Below, piece after piece: positions 16,541 through 26,053 of a DNA stretch of 64,000 bases (positions are counted from its first letter, which is position 1; each line of letters starts with the position of its first letter). Source of the stretch: Echinicola marina (lineage in GTDB: Bacteria; Bacteroidota; Bacteroidia; Cytophagales; Cyclobacteriaceae); NCBI RefSeq assembly GCF_020463795.1, contig NZ_CP080025.1:5473001-5537000 (forward strand), in the 5' to 3' direction. Under the pieces are notes generated by a model. The model made no database searches. It was not told where the DNA came from and saw nothing but the letters and a program-made list of their open reading frames with translations. The translations under genes and the position numbers were made by a program.

Positions 16541-18448
16541 ATGAATCGCTTTTATTTTATTATTAGTCTACTTCTTTATCAAATATTTTCTTTTCAAGAT
16601 TTATATGGGAAGCAAACTGAAAAAGATGATAATATATTCTATATAGAAGAGGCTAAAGACTATGCAAATATCATTGAATACATGGATTATTACGTTGACC
16701 CTTCATCGCAACTAGGCATCCAGGATATTTCATCTCCAGAATACATTAATAAATTTGAGCCAGTTTCTGATATTCATGTTGTTTATGAAGCATTTGACCA
16801 AAACATTTGGTTAAGACTGAAAATCAAAAATTTAGAAAACATCCATAATCATTCATGGTATTTTGAATCTTGGGGTTTTGACATCAATCAATTTACTTAT
16901 TATTTTCCCAATCCTGACGGTAGCTTTACTGCTAATACCTCAGGATATGATTTTCCATTTTACCAAAGGAATATCAAACACAAAAACTTTAATTACCTCC
17001 TTGACATAAGGCCTGGAGAGCAAAAGACATACTATTTTAAGGTAAAGAGAAGCTATCCGCTTGCCTTTAATCTACATTTGCGTACCAATGAAAAATTCAT
17101 TGCACACACCCTCAACGAATATTATTTCTTAGGTATATATTATGGTGTGCTAACACTCATTTTGGTCTTCAATCTATATCTAGTATACAAGTTAAGAGAC
17201 ACTTTATACCTCTACTTTGCAGGTTTGATACTGGCCTGTATTTGGTTTTCTTTTGGTAGGGATGGCTTAGGCTTTCAATATTTATGGCCAAATCATCCTG
17301 AATTTAATTTTTTGACCCAAGGAAATATCACACAGGTGGCAGTGGTCATAGCTACTTTACTATTTTCCAACAGGTTTGTACAAAAATACAATACAAGTAG
17401 CTTGATGTTTCGTGCAACTATCATTGCAATTATTCTTAAATTCGTCCTATTTTTTATCCAAGACACACTATTTCATATAGAAGGTCGAACTTATATAGGC
17501 CTGACCATATCTATTATGCTGGTCCCTTTTTCTATTGGTCTTAGACTTTTATTGAAATCCAAAATCTATTCTTGGTCCTATATTTTCGCCTATGCCTGCT
17601 TATTTTTGGTCATCATTAATAGTCATACCATCGCCTTTGCATTATTTGATGACCAAGTGATCAACTGGTATTTTGTACATCCGGTAATCTTTCTGGAAGT
17701 GGTCCTATTTTCCCTTTCTATTTTCAACCAAATGAAATTTCTTCAGGAACAATACAAAACAGTGAGTGAGGAAAAGACATTGGCATTGGAAGAGAAAAAC
17801 CGTCTAGCAGATGAGCTCAATAATAAACTCCAGCAAAAGGTAAAAGAAAGGACAGAAAAGATTGAAAATATGGCAAAGGATTTGGCCAGCAAAAATGTAC
17901 AGCTCCAAACAACCAATCTAAAGCTACAAGAACTCAACACCCAGGTCAATCAGATCAACGAGTACCTGAGAAAAAACAATGAACAACTTCGTACCAATAT
18001 GGAGGAAGTAACAAAAAACCTTGCGCTGATGAAGGGCTTGGATTTTGAAAGTTTCAAAAATGTATTTCCTGACAAGGACAGTTGCCTACAGTTTTTGTCT
18101 GAACTTAAATGGAAGGATAAATACATATGTAGAAAATGCGGATATAATAAATATGCCGAGGCTCCCAACCATGGCAGAAGATGTAAAAATTGCAACTATT
18201 TTGAATCGCCGACCGTGGAAACCTTATTTCACAAACTAAAATTCCCAATAGAAAAAGCTTTTTACATTTTATACCTGTCCAACAGAAAGGATGTGGACCT
18301 TACCCTAAACGAACTTTCTGAGATCTTGGACCTAAGGAGAGAAACCTGCTGGGCATTCAAGAACAAAATTACTCAGGCCATGGAAAAAGTCGGACACAAT
18401 AAAGACCTCAGTGGATGGGAAAATTTAGTATTGGTTCATTTGGAATAA
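16541..18448 (+). CDS. 7TMR-DISM receptor fused to an IS1595-transposase-like zinc-ribbon DNA-binding domain
   Basis: 635 residues from the ATG at 16541; an upstream in-frame TTG is not used because the signal peptide starts here. Order: signal peptide (1-24), periplasmic 7TMR-DISMED2-like beta domain (about 30-185), seven membrane helices (about 195-400), long coiled coil (about 400-500) of the LQQKVKERTEKIE kind usually leading to a kinase, then a domain resembling the N-terminus of IS1595 transposases. That end has FPDKDS, CRKC (530-533), CKNC (548-551), the LFHKLKFP turn and a helical LTLNELSEILDLRRET region. There is no DDE nuclease, kinase or receiver domain. It is probably a membrane-bound one-component regulator that senses a sugar or an envelope state and binds DNA directly (inference). 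It is the only plus-strand gene in the xylan cluster. Confidence 0.85.
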   Translation: MNRFYFIISLLLYQIFSFQDLYGKQTEKDDNIFYIEEAKDYANIIEYMDYYVDPSSQLGIQDISSPEYINKFEPVSDIHVVYEAFDQNIWLRLKIKNLENIHNHSWYFESWGFDINQFTYYFPNPDGSFTANTSGYDFPFYQRNIKHKNFNYLLDIRPGEQKTYYFKVKRSYPLAFNLHLRTNEKFIAHTLNEYYFLGIYYGVLTLILVFNLYLVYKLRDTLYLYFAGLILACIWFSFGRDGLGFQYLWPNHPEFNFLTQGNITQVAVVIATLLFSNRFVQKYNTSSLMFRATIIAIILKFVLFFIQDTLFHIEGRTYIGLTISIMLVPFSIGLRLLLKSKIYSWSYIFAYACLFLVIINSHTIAFALFDDQVINWYFVHPVIFLEVVLFSLSIFNQMKFLQEQYKTVSEEKTLALEEKNRLADELNNKLQQKVKERTEKIENMAKDLASKNVQLQTTNLKLQELNTQVNQINEYLRKNNEQLRTNMEEVTKNLALMKGLDFESFKNVFPDKDSCLQFLSELKWKDKYICRKCGYNKYAEAPNHGRRCKNCNYFESPTVETLFHKLKFPIEKAFYILYLSNRKDVDLTLNELSEILDLRRETCWAFKNKITQAMEKVGHNKDLSGWENLVLVHLE

Positions 18449-18503
18449 ATATGGTCGTCAAAAGTGCTTAATTTAAAACCAACCTTTCTCTACTTGAATG
18501 GAA

Positions 18504-18541
18504 AAACCATTGTCCCTCCTTTTCTAATAGGACAATGGTTT
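18504..18541. terminator. Bidirectional terminator between convergent genes
   Basis: A perfect 12-bp stem (18504-18515 with 18530-18541) and 14-nt loop, between the receptor gene (plus) and the GH3 gene (minus). On the minus strand it is followed by TTTTT-like sequence. It serves both converging transcripts. Confidence 0.8.
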
Positions 18542-18602
18542 AAATTTAACAATAAGTGATCGTTTCACATTACTTACTGCTAAAATCACAATTATTTTGC
18601 TC

Positions 18603-21323
18603 TTAAAGATCAACTAGCTCCTGACTTCCCTTGACCTGAAATTCTCCTTCCACCACCATGGTAGTTTCTGCATCCAAATCACCCTCAAAGCCTGGCTGCT
18701 TTCCACCCACATGCACCGTAAAACGTCCTTCTTCAATGACCCTTTTGGATTGGGCATTGATCATGGAAAGCTGTCTGGGGGATAAGGTAAAACGCACTTC
18801 TTTACTTTCTCCAGGTTTCAGGTGTATCCGTTCAAAAGCTTCCAATTGCCGAATTGGCCGCAAAGTAGAAGCTTCTTGGTCTGTCAGGTATAACTGAACC
18901 ACCTCATCACCTGCCCTATCCCCCGAATTGGTCACTTTCACACTTAAGGATACAGCTTCTCCAGCTTTTACCTGAGCAGGAATTGTCAGCTCAGTATATT
19001 CAAAATGGGTATAACTGAGTCCATAGCCAAATGGATAAAGCGGAGTACCTTCAAAATAACGGTAGGTCCTTCCTTTCATATCATAATCTTCAAATGGTGG
19101 CAAATCCTCCACCGATTGGTAGTAGGTGATTGGCAACCTCCCCGCAGGATTATAGTCTCCAAAGACCACATCTGCAAGTGCATTACCACCTTCTTCTCCC
19201 GGATAACCAGCACTGATGATGGCATCCACATTTTCCTTGGCCCAGTTGATGGCCATGGCACTTCCTGCATTCAGCACCAAAATCACCGGTTTTCCCGTAG
19301 CCTTAACGGCCTTGAGCAAAGCTTCCTGCTGTGCCGGCAAAGTGATCGCGGTACGGTCTCCGCCATCAAATCCCGGAGTGACCACATCCATGCTTTCCCC
19401 TTCCAGCCTTTGGGACAATCCCAGCACCACCACGGCCAAGTCCGCACTTTGGGCCAGTGCAACCGCCTCATCTATCTTGCTTACATCCGGCCTTGCCCAC
19501 AGCATTTGGGCAATGGCATTGGTCTCATCACTAAAGAAAGTCACTTCAACTTTATACCTTTTCCCTGCTTCCAAGGAAACAATATCGGTGGCATACCTTC
19601 CCCGGTGGATGGTACCAGCTCCATTGGATATTTCTTTCCCGTCAATACGTATTTTCATACCTCTTTTTGAAAACACACCGAATTCATAACGTCCATTTGC
19701 CGGAGGAACCAAATAACCCTCCCATTTTACGGAAAAGTTGTCGATCAGCTCTTTGGAAATGGGCTGGTGCTCCCAGGAAAAATCAATTTGGTCATCTATC
19801 CGCTCCAAGACCGGCTCACCTTCCCAGTTTAGGTTATTATAATAAGACGCTTTAAGCCCTTGACGTCCATCATCGGTTTGAAAATAAGCAGAAGGTACAG
19901 GCTTCAGGTTATAAAACCCTTCCGCAGAATGTACGCCTTCTGAATACAAAACCTCCGCCTTTGGTCCCACTTTGTGCTTTATTCCCTCCAGAAAAGTAAC
20001 CGGCTTTTTGGGTATGCCATGATAGTTACCCAAAAGCGATTCTACATTATCTGCATTGGGGCCTATTATCGCTATTTTTTTGACTTGATCTACCGAAAGG
20101 GGCAGTAAATCATCCTTATTTTTCAGCAGTACCATGCTTTTTTGGGCTGCCTGTCTTGCCAAGGTATTATGCGCTTCAGAACAGACAATACCAAAAGGTA
20201 TCTGGGCAAAGGAAACCGCTTCCTCTGGATCAAACATTCCCAATTTGAACCTGGCCAAAAACAGTCGCTTTACAGCAACATCAATCTCTTCCTCGCTTAC
20301 CAGTCCCTCTTCTACCGCTTCCGTCAAGTGGGCATAATAATTCCCACAATTCAAGTCACAACCACCAGAAACCCCAATTGCCGCAGCTTCCGCTGCTGTC
20401 GAGGCAATCTTATGGCCTGTATGAATATCTTGGATCGCGCCACAGTCCGAAACCACATAACCTTCAAAGCCCCACTGCTCCCTCAGCACTTGATTTAATA
20501 AAAAGTCATGGCCACTGCACGATTCACCCCTAAATCTATTGTACGCCCCCATGATAGAATACACCTTTGCCTCTTTGACCGTTTTGCGGAATGCCGGAAG
20601 ATAGGTTTCATACAAGTCCCTATCACTCACATCCACATCGAAAGAATGTCGAAGTGGCTCCGGACCGGAATGGACCGCAAAGTGTTTGGAAGTCGCAATG
20701 GTCTTCAGGTATTTTCCATCATACTCTTGCAAGCCCTCTATAAATTGGGAAGCCAGCTCTCCGGTGAGATAAGGATCTTCGCCGTAAGTTTCATGGCCCC
20801 TTCCCCATCGTGGGTCCCGAAATATATTGATATTTGGTGACCAAAAATCCAGTCCGGTATAAATCCCCCTTTTTCCATTCCTGATAAACTCATGGTGCTT
20901 GGCCCTGGCCTCATCGGAAATCACTGTACCGATTTCCTTCATAAGGCCTTTATCAAAAGAAGCCGCAACGGAAATGGACTGGGGAAAAACGGTGGCATAG
21001 CCTGCCCTGGCTACGCCGTGTAAACATTCGTTCCACCAATTGTATTCAGGCACCTTTAGACGGGATATGGCCGGAGAGGCATTCATCATTTGACTTACCT
21101 TCTCCTCCAAAGTCATTTGATCCACCAGAATATCCACCCGCTCTTCGAAGTTTTTATCCGTGTCCAAAAAGGAAAAATCAAGGTTACCTTCCTGGGCCTG
21201 GATAGCCATGTTTCCGACCATAAAGTAAAATAGGAAGCCTAAACCCCAATATTTTAACCCCATAGTACTATGACTAAATCCTAATTTGTGTATAAGTGGT
21301 TCCTCTTTAGTTTTCATATTCAT
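18603..21323 (-). CDS. GH3 beta-xylosidase/beta-glucosidase with PA14 insert
   Basis: A 906-residue exo-glycosidase. The (alpha/beta)8 domain carries nucleophile D293 in YVVSDCGA and the substrate-binding KHF segment (213-215). The second domain is interrupted by a PA14 module (about 488-612, GRYEFGVFSKRGMKIRIDG), and a fibronectin-III-like domain closes the protein. The layout is that of beta-xylosidases/glucosidases with PA14, and the setting favours xylo-oligosaccharides. The first hydrophobic stretch begins after residue 21, so Met21 (start at 21263) may be the true start and gives a normal signal peptide. It ends the minus-strand gene run, 45 bp after the alpha/beta-hydrolase gene. Confidence 0.93.
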   Translation of the reverse strand: MNMKTKEEPLIHKLGFSHSTMGLKYWGLGFLFYFMVGNMAIQAQEGNLDFSFLDTDKNFEERVDILVDQMTLEEKVSQMMNASPAISRLKVPEYNWWNECLHGVARAGYATVFPQSISVAASFDKGLMKEIGTVISDEARAKHHEFIRNGKRGIYTGLDFWSPNINIFRDPRWGRGHETYGEDPYLTGELASQFIEGLQEYDGKYLKTIATSKHFAVHSGPEPLRHSFDVDVSDRDLYETYLPAFRKTVKEAKVYSIMGAYNRFRGESCSGHDFLLNQVLREQWGFEGYVVSDCGAIQDIHTGHKIASTAAEAAAIGVSGGCDLNCGNYYAHLTEAVEEGLVSEEEIDVAVKRLFLARFKLGMFDPEEAVSFAQIPFGIVCSEAHNTLARQAAQKSMVLLKNKDDLLPLSVDQVKKIAIIGPNADNVESLLGNYHGIPKKPVTFLEGIKHKVGPKAEVLYSEGVHSAEGFYNLKPVPSAYFQTDDGRQGLKASYYNNLNWEGEPVLERIDDQIDFSWEHQPISKELIDNFSVKWEGYLVPPANGRYEFGVFSKRGMKIRIDGKEISNGAGTIHRGRYATDIVSLEAGKRYKVEVTFFSDETNAIAQMLWARPDVSKIDEAVALAQSADLAVVVLGLSQRLEGESMDVVTPGFDGGDRTAITLPAQQEALLKAVKATGKPVILVLNAGSAMAINWAKENVDAIISAGYPGEEGGNALADVVFGDYNPAGRLPITYYQSVEDLPPFEDYDMKGRTYRYFEGTPLYPFGYGLSYTHFEYTELTIPAQVKAGEAVSLSVKVTNSGDRAGDEVVQLYLTDQEASTLRPIRQLEAFERIHLKPGESKEVRFTLSPRQLSMINAQSKRVIEEGRFTVHVGGKQPGFEGDLDAETTMVVEGEFQVKGSQELVDL

Positions 21324-21368
21324 GATAAGGTCATTTTGATGAAATCATTTACTTCTAGCTCCACTTTC

Positions 21369-22295
21369 TCACTTGTCGTCCCCCTTCAGAAAGTCATTCA
21401 CCTCCAACCAGTGCATAAAAGCCTCAAACCAACTGTTGCTGGTGCGATCGGGGTTTCCCAGACCGAAACCATGACCTCCATTTTGGTAAAGGTGAAACTC
21501 TACTGGTATATCCGCTTCGTACCAAGAGCGGATCACACCAAATTGTCCATGAAAAAGAAAATCATCACTGGCAATTACATTGAACATAGGCGGTGCATCC
21601 TTTGGTACCTCCACTTCTCCCATACCGCCATAGACCGGACCGATAAAGGCCAAATCCATGGTCTCTGAGTTGAGTGTGCAGTGCATAGTAAGTCCGGCAC
21701 CTGCCGAAAAGCCAATCATGCCTATCCTGTCTATATCCACTCCCCATTCTTCGGCACGCTCAACAATCATGGCATAGGCGGCTTCTGCATCCTCCAGTTG
21801 ATCGGACAGGTTCCTGCGAGGTCGCGGTGTGGCTTCTCCATTTTGTGTCCCTTTTGCTGCTTCGTCAAAGGTCCTGTTCATGGAATTACTGAAATCTTCC
21901 AAAGATTCTGGCGTCGGATGCAGCCTGTATTTGAGTACAAATGCCGTGATTCCCTGCTCAGCTAGTGCTTTGGCCACTTCCCAGCCTTCGTTGCCCATTG
22001 AAAGCCATCTAAACCCACCTCCGGGCGCTACGATCACCGTCGTGCCGTTGGCCTTACCGGGTTCTGGAAAAAAAGGGGTCAGGGTGGCAGTACTGATATT
22101 TCTGGCCATTGGATCACCCCATTGACGGAACCAGCTCTCGGGAGCAGGTTGACCTTCCACACCTCCTGTACCCAGTGGGATGGCATTGGGTTCCTCAGGC
22201 TTGTCAATTGGATACATGGTCCCATCCTGCGCCATGGTAGGCTTGATGCTAAAGAGCAAGGCAATTGCAAAAACGGTTTTGGTGAGGTTTTTCAT
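21369..22295 (-). CDS. Secreted alpha/beta hydrolase (probable xylan or oligosaccharide esterase)
   Basis: 308 residues from the Met that begins a normal signal peptide (MKNLTKTVFAIALLF...). Alpha/beta-hydrolase fold: VIVAPGGGF oxyanion loop, nucleophile serine in GFSAGA (residue 197 of this start), catalytic Asp near IASDD and His in NGGHGFG. It resembles the BD-FAE/acetyl-xylan esterase group (GGGF-type oxyanion loop). In context it should remove acetyl or feruloyl groups from imported xylo-oligosaccharides (inference). It lies just before GH3. The gap upstream holds a terminator-like hairpin, so the esterase-GH3 pair may be a separate unit. Confidence 0.85.
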   Translation of the reverse strand: MKNLTKTVFAIALLFSIKPTMAQDGTMYPIDKPEEPNAIPLGTGGVEGQPAPESWFRQWGDPMARNISTATLTPFFPEPGKANGTTVIVAPGGGFRWLSMGNEGWEVAKALAEQGITAFVLKYRLHPTPESLEDFSNSMNRTFDEAAKGTQNGEATPRPRRNLSDQLEDAEAAYAMIVERAEEWGVDIDRIGMIGFSAGAGLTMHCTLNSETMDLAFIGPVYGGMGEVEVPKDAPPMFNVIASDDFLFHGQFGVIRSWYEADIPVEFHLYQNGGHGFGLGNPDRTSNSWFEAFMHWLEVNDFLKGDDK

Positions 22296-22447
22296 CACAT
22301 AAAACATAATAAGGTTATTAAATAGGTTAAAATTAATCGATTATATCATTAGCCATGACCTCATACAAGCCACGGTCCTCCAAGTACCATTCGAACTAAG
22401 CTACTTGACCTAATTCTTCGGTATGTTCCAAACAGGATCCTGTCAAT

Positions 22448-22480
22448 AAAGAAGTGAGGACATAAAGTCCCCACCTCTTT
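22448..22480 (-). terminator. Terminator-like hairpin after GH43 gene
   Basis: Arms around AAAGAAGTGAGGAC and GTCCCCACCTCTTT pair with one or two mismatches around loop ATAAA. On the minus strand it is followed by a short T-rich stretch. It lies 58 bp after the stop of the GH43 gene at 22539. Confidence 0.6.
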
Positions 22481-22538
22481 TGGTTGGTGGTTTAAAAAGG
22501 TATTTCATGCTTTGGTGTTAATGGATTTTTAAATCTGT

Positions 22539-24281
22539 CTACTCCGTTGGATAGGCATCATTGGCTTTCGTAGCATAAAGACCGATTAAATTGCCCGTAA
22601 AGCCACCAGCTACATTCGTGGAAAGGATATCGCCGGACACTGTACCTCCCAGATTTTGGAAATCAGTTCCGTTGGTGGAATAGCTGAACTGAAATTCATC
22701 TCCTTTAGCACTTATTCTTAATGACACAGGATTCTTGAGGTCAATCTCCGTACTCGCCAAGATTTCAGACTTCACCTCGCGGTCTCTTCCTCTGCCCTGT
22801 GCTTCAGTTCGCTGCAGTACCAGTACATTTTTCTTTCCGGATTTGGTAACTCCAAACACATAATTGAAGGCTTCACTTTGCACACTGGTCAAACCTGCCA
22901 AGTCTTTTTCTGACTGGGGCTGGTATGCCATGGTAGTAGTAAAAGAAAAGTTTTTGTGCTGCTGCCTGTGAAAGAGCGTGGAAGTAGGTTTGACCTCTTT
23001 GATATTGGTGTCAAAAGGTTTGATCTGCAAACCGCCTTTAGTTTTGGAAATAAATGCTTCCCTTGGTCCCCTTAGGCCTATCCAACGGTAATCCAATTTC
23101 TCTGAAGTAAAATCCTCTGTAAAAGTGAAGTTACCATTTGGAAAGAACCCTTCCTGTCCTGTTTTGTTCTCCACGCCTTCGGGCATTTTCAGTTTGGGCT
23201 CCATCGGTACCAAACCATTTTCGAAAACCGGAAACTCTCCTGACCAATCCACTGGTAGGATAAAGGTTTCCCTGCCTGTATTTACCCGATTCTTTTCATT
23301 AGGACGAATACCCAAGAAAACGCCATAATACTTATCATCCGGTCCCAATACCAAGTCAGCATGACCCGCCCAGTCTACTTTATTTTGTCTGTTCTGGGAT
23401 AAATACCGTTGGCTAAGAATCGGATTACTTGGCGCCGGGATATAAGGTCCTTTTGGATCATCGCTCACAAAGACCACTTCACTGTGCCATCCTCCGGTAC
23501 CACCTTCAGCACACATCAAATAATACTTGCCATCCTTCTTATAGATATGTGGAGCTTCAATCCAAATTGGTTTTTGGGACAGGTCCACTCCCCCATTGAC
23601 AATCACTTTATCTGTTCCGGCAATAACCTGATCCTTCTCAAGATCATATTCCCAAACCTTAATCACGCGGTGACCATTATACAATTCCTTCCCCTGCGCT
23701 GGTGCATCATTGTGCACCACATAGGCCTTCCCGTCCTCATCAAAGAATATGGCGGGGTCAATCCCCTGAAAGTTCAACTTATAGGGTTCACTCCAGCCCT
23801 TCATGGGGTCTTTGGTTTTGACCACAAAATTCCCCAAACCTCCTGCAAATGCAGTGGTTATCATATAGAAAGTATCGTTGTGCGGATTATAACGGATATC
23901 CGGAGCGTACACTCCTGCACTGATTCCTGTATCATGCACATCTAGCTGAGAGGTTCTGTCCAGCACATGACCGATCTGAGTCCAGTTCACCAAATCATTG
24001 GAATGGAAAATCGGTACCCCCGGGAACATAGCGAAAGAGGATACTACCATATAATAATCATCACCTTTTCTGGTAATGGCCGGATCAGGATAACATCCTT
24101 GAAGAATCGGGTTATAAAATTCATCCTCTGCTAAAGGGTTATTTTTATAGACCTCGTCATTCCCTTCATAGACTGCCTTCGAAAATACGGGGACATTGTT
24201 TGGTTTCTTTTGGCAATAAGCTCCGGTCAAGGAGAAAACAGTCATCAAAACCGCTAAAATACTTGTTAATTGCTTTTTCAT
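22539..24281 (-). CDS. GH43 beta-xylosidase/arabinofuranosidase with C-terminal beta-sandwich
   Basis: A 580-residue secreted enzyme with a signal peptide (about 1-23). The propeller domain has base D66 in CYPDPAI, D175 in GIDPAIF and acid E242 in WIEAPHIY. A C-terminal beta-sandwich (about 385-575; FTEDFTSEKLDYRW start) is typical of two-domain GH43 exo-enzymes, in which that domain lends a loop to the active site. This layout is common among beta-xylosidases and exo-arabinosidases. Specificity cannot be read from sequence. Hairpins lie on both sides of the gene, so message processing or internal termination is possible. Confidence 0.92.
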   Translation of the reverse strand: MKKQLTSILAVLMTVFSLTGAYCQKKPNNVPVFSKAVYEGNDEVYKNNPLAEDEFYNPILQGCYPDPAITRKGDDYYMVVSSFAMFPGVPIFHSNDLVNWTQIGHVLDRTSQLDVHDTGISAGVYAPDIRYNPHNDTFYMITTAFAGGLGNFVVKTKDPMKGWSEPYKLNFQGIDPAIFFDEDGKAYVVHNDAPAQGKELYNGHRVIKVWEYDLEKDQVIAGTDKVIVNGGVDLSQKPIWIEAPHIYKKDGKYYLMCAEGGTGGWHSEVVFVSDDPKGPYIPAPSNPILSQRYLSQNRQNKVDWAGHADLVLGPDDKYYGVFLGIRPNEKNRVNTGRETFILPVDWSGEFPVFENGLVPMEPKLKMPEGVENKTGQEGFFPNGNFTFTEDFTSEKLDYRWIGLRGPREAFISKTKGGLQIKPFDTNIKEVKPTSTLFHRQQHKNFSFTTTMAYQPQSEKDLAGLTSVQSEAFNYVFGVTKSGKKNVLVLQRTEAQGRGRDREVKSEILASTEIDLKNPVSLRISAKGDEFQFSYSTNGTDFQNLGGTVSGDILSTNVAGGFTGNLIGLYATKANDAYPTE

Positions 24282-24372
24282 TGCTCTTTATAAAATGTTT
24301 ACGTTGCTATTTTTTCATTTAAATAGGTCTCTGGTCACATGCTAAGTTGCCCGCTCACTCAAGCTCTCGTTG

Positions 24373-24421
24373 TAGACCTGCCAGGTTTGTAGATACTCGT
24401 TAAACAAACCTGGCAGGTCTA
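24373..24421. repeat. 18-bp perfect palindromic element (copy 1)
   Basis: Arms 24373-24390 and 24404-24421 are exact reverse complements around a 13-nt loop; core ACCTGCCAGGTTTG. It lies 58 bp after the stop of the GH43-CBM6 gene. A near copy occurs at 25947-25993 and a shorter relative at 28065-28081, each just 3' of a minus-strand gene. Probably a REP-like or message-stabilising hairpin. Confidence 0.85.
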
Positions 24422-24478
24422 TGTCCTTGCTTAGGACTGTGGTCTTCAGTTCCATTACACCTGCCATCCGGCAATGCC

Positions 24479-25849
24479 TCAATCCGAAAACTTCCAATAG
24501 TCGAAATACAGGATATTATTGGGTGCTTTTCCTTTGAAAACAAAATACAGGTCATGGACACCCTCCACCTGTTTTACTTTGGTAGACACCAAAGACCACC
24601 TGTCATCTCCGCCTGTTAGCGGCACATTGACCGTACCCAATAGCTCCCCGTCCAAACTATCTAGCCTGATCTCCATGCTTACATTGCCATTGTGGACAGT
24701 CCCTACCCTTGCCGTAAATTCAGCTGGCCCCTTATCACGAAAATCCACTTGCTTTACTTGGGTATAGGCCTCGTTCTTAGTGGCTATTATAAAATTTCCC
24801 ACTACCTCATTCTTATTGGCTTTTACCCCTTCAGACCAAGCAATGGTCTCCGCTTCATTTTTGATATAAGGATTGATTGTTCCCAAACTCTTGGTGATTC
24901 CTGCTGTCATTGTCATGGGAACAATGGTCCCGTCTTCTTTGAACTTCACCTCATCGACACAGACGGATCGGGTAAATCCACCTCCTCCGGGCAAGGCACC
25001 ATTATGATAGAACAAATAGGTTTTCCCCTTGAAATCCACTATTCCTGGATGATTGGTAAAGCTCCTGCCTTCGGTGGGCATCAATACGCCTTGGTATTTC
25101 CACGGGCCAATCGGACTGCTACTGGTTGAATAGCCAATATGTTCAGGTAATGGACCCGCCGCAAAGAGCAGGTAATACAGGTCATTTCTTTTATACAACC
25201 AAGGGCCTTCCTCATAGGTTGTGGGACGTCGTGGATCCTCTTTGCCTTCCCGCTTGCCAAAAGCTGCTACCGTATTGGGAAACTGTTCAATTTCTCCATC
25301 ATAGGTGATCATATCCTCATTTAGTTTCACATAATAACATACCGGGTTTCCCCACATCAAGTAAGCCTGACCATCATCATCCACAAAAACAGTCGGGTCA
25401 ATATCCGCCATACTATTACTGATCAAAGGTTTGCCCAATGGATCAATGAAAGGGCCATAAGGGCTGTCAGCTACCGCTACACCAATGCCGTTTTTATTGT
25501 TTCTATCAGTTATCGGCACATACATATAGAATTTCCCATTCCGTTCTATACACTGAGGTGCCCAAGCATTCATCTTGCCCCAACTAAATTCCTTATAAGA
25601 CAAAACTGCCCCATGATCTGTCCAGTTGACCATATCTTCGCTTGTGTACAGTCTCCAGTCATTCATGGTAAACCAGGTTGAATTATCCTCATCATGGGAG
25701 GTGTATAAATAGACCTTATCATGGTACACCATAGGCGCGGGATCCGCAGTATAGGAGGTCTGAATGATAGGGTTTTGTGCTTTTGTTTGTAGAATACCCG
25801 TACCTGAAATAAGCACGGATATTATAAGTAGTCTGAAAAGAAATTTCAT
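24479..25849 (-). CDS. GH43 arabinoxylan arabinofuranohydrolase-like enzyme with CBM6-like domain
   Basis: 456 residues from the ATG; a longer GTG start exists, but the signal peptide begins here. Catalytic residues are D36 in TADPAP, D151 in DIDPTVF and E214 in EEGPW. A C-terminal module (about 340-455, beginning [14 protein letters not shown] and ending FDYWKF) is CBM6-like. This arrangement is typical of enzymes that take arabinose off arabinoxylan. Close relatives in the window are at 30902 and 34673. It is flanked on both sides by the palindromic repeat. Confidence 0.92.
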   Translation of the reverse strand: MKFLFRLLIISVLISGTGILQTKAQNPIIQTSYTADPAPMVYHDKVYLYTSHDEDNSTWFTMNDWRLYTSEDMVNWTDHGAVLSYKEFSWGKMNAWAPQCIERNGKFYMYVPITDRNNKNGIGVAVADSPYGPFIDPLGKPLISNSMADIDPTVFVDDDGQAYLMWGNPVCYYVKLNEDMITYDGEIEQFPNTVAAFGKREGKEDPRRPTTYEEGPWLYKRNDLYYLLFAAGPLPEHIGYSTSSSPIGPWKYQGVLMPTEGRSFTNHPGIVDFKGKTYLFYHNGALPGGGGFTRSVCVDEVKFKEDGTIVPMTMTAGITKSLGTINPYIKNEAETIAWSEGVKANKNEVVGNFIIATKNEAYTQVKQVDFRDKGPAEFTARVGTVHNGNVSMEIRLDSLDGELLGTVNVPLTGGDDRWSLVSTKVKQVEGVHDLYFVFKGKAPNNILYFDYWKFSD

Positions 25850-25946
25850 CTGTCTATTTTTTTCTGTTCTACAAATGAGATACTTAGTTATTGTCACGAA
25901 TTTGTTATCTCAGATGACCGATGCCTATTGGATGTCCGAGCGTTGC

Positions 25947-25993
25947 AGACCTGCCAGGTTTGTTTAATGGGTAAATACAAACCTGGCAGATCT
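25947..25993. repeat. Palindromic element (copy 2)
   Basis: Arms 25947-25963 and 25977-25993 pair with one mismatch. The arm sequence is the same as the element at 24373-24421. It lies 61 bp after the GH97 stop. Confidence 0.85.
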
Positions 25994-26053
25994 ATACCAT
26001 TTTCCATTGGGGGAATATGCTAGATTTCATCATTTATCCAGGTGTTGTTCAAT

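Noticed and set aside
24373-25993. CRISPR-like array from the repeated ACCTGCCAGGT elements
   Set aside because: Copies are more than 1 kb apart with genes between them and there are no regular spacers or cas genes.
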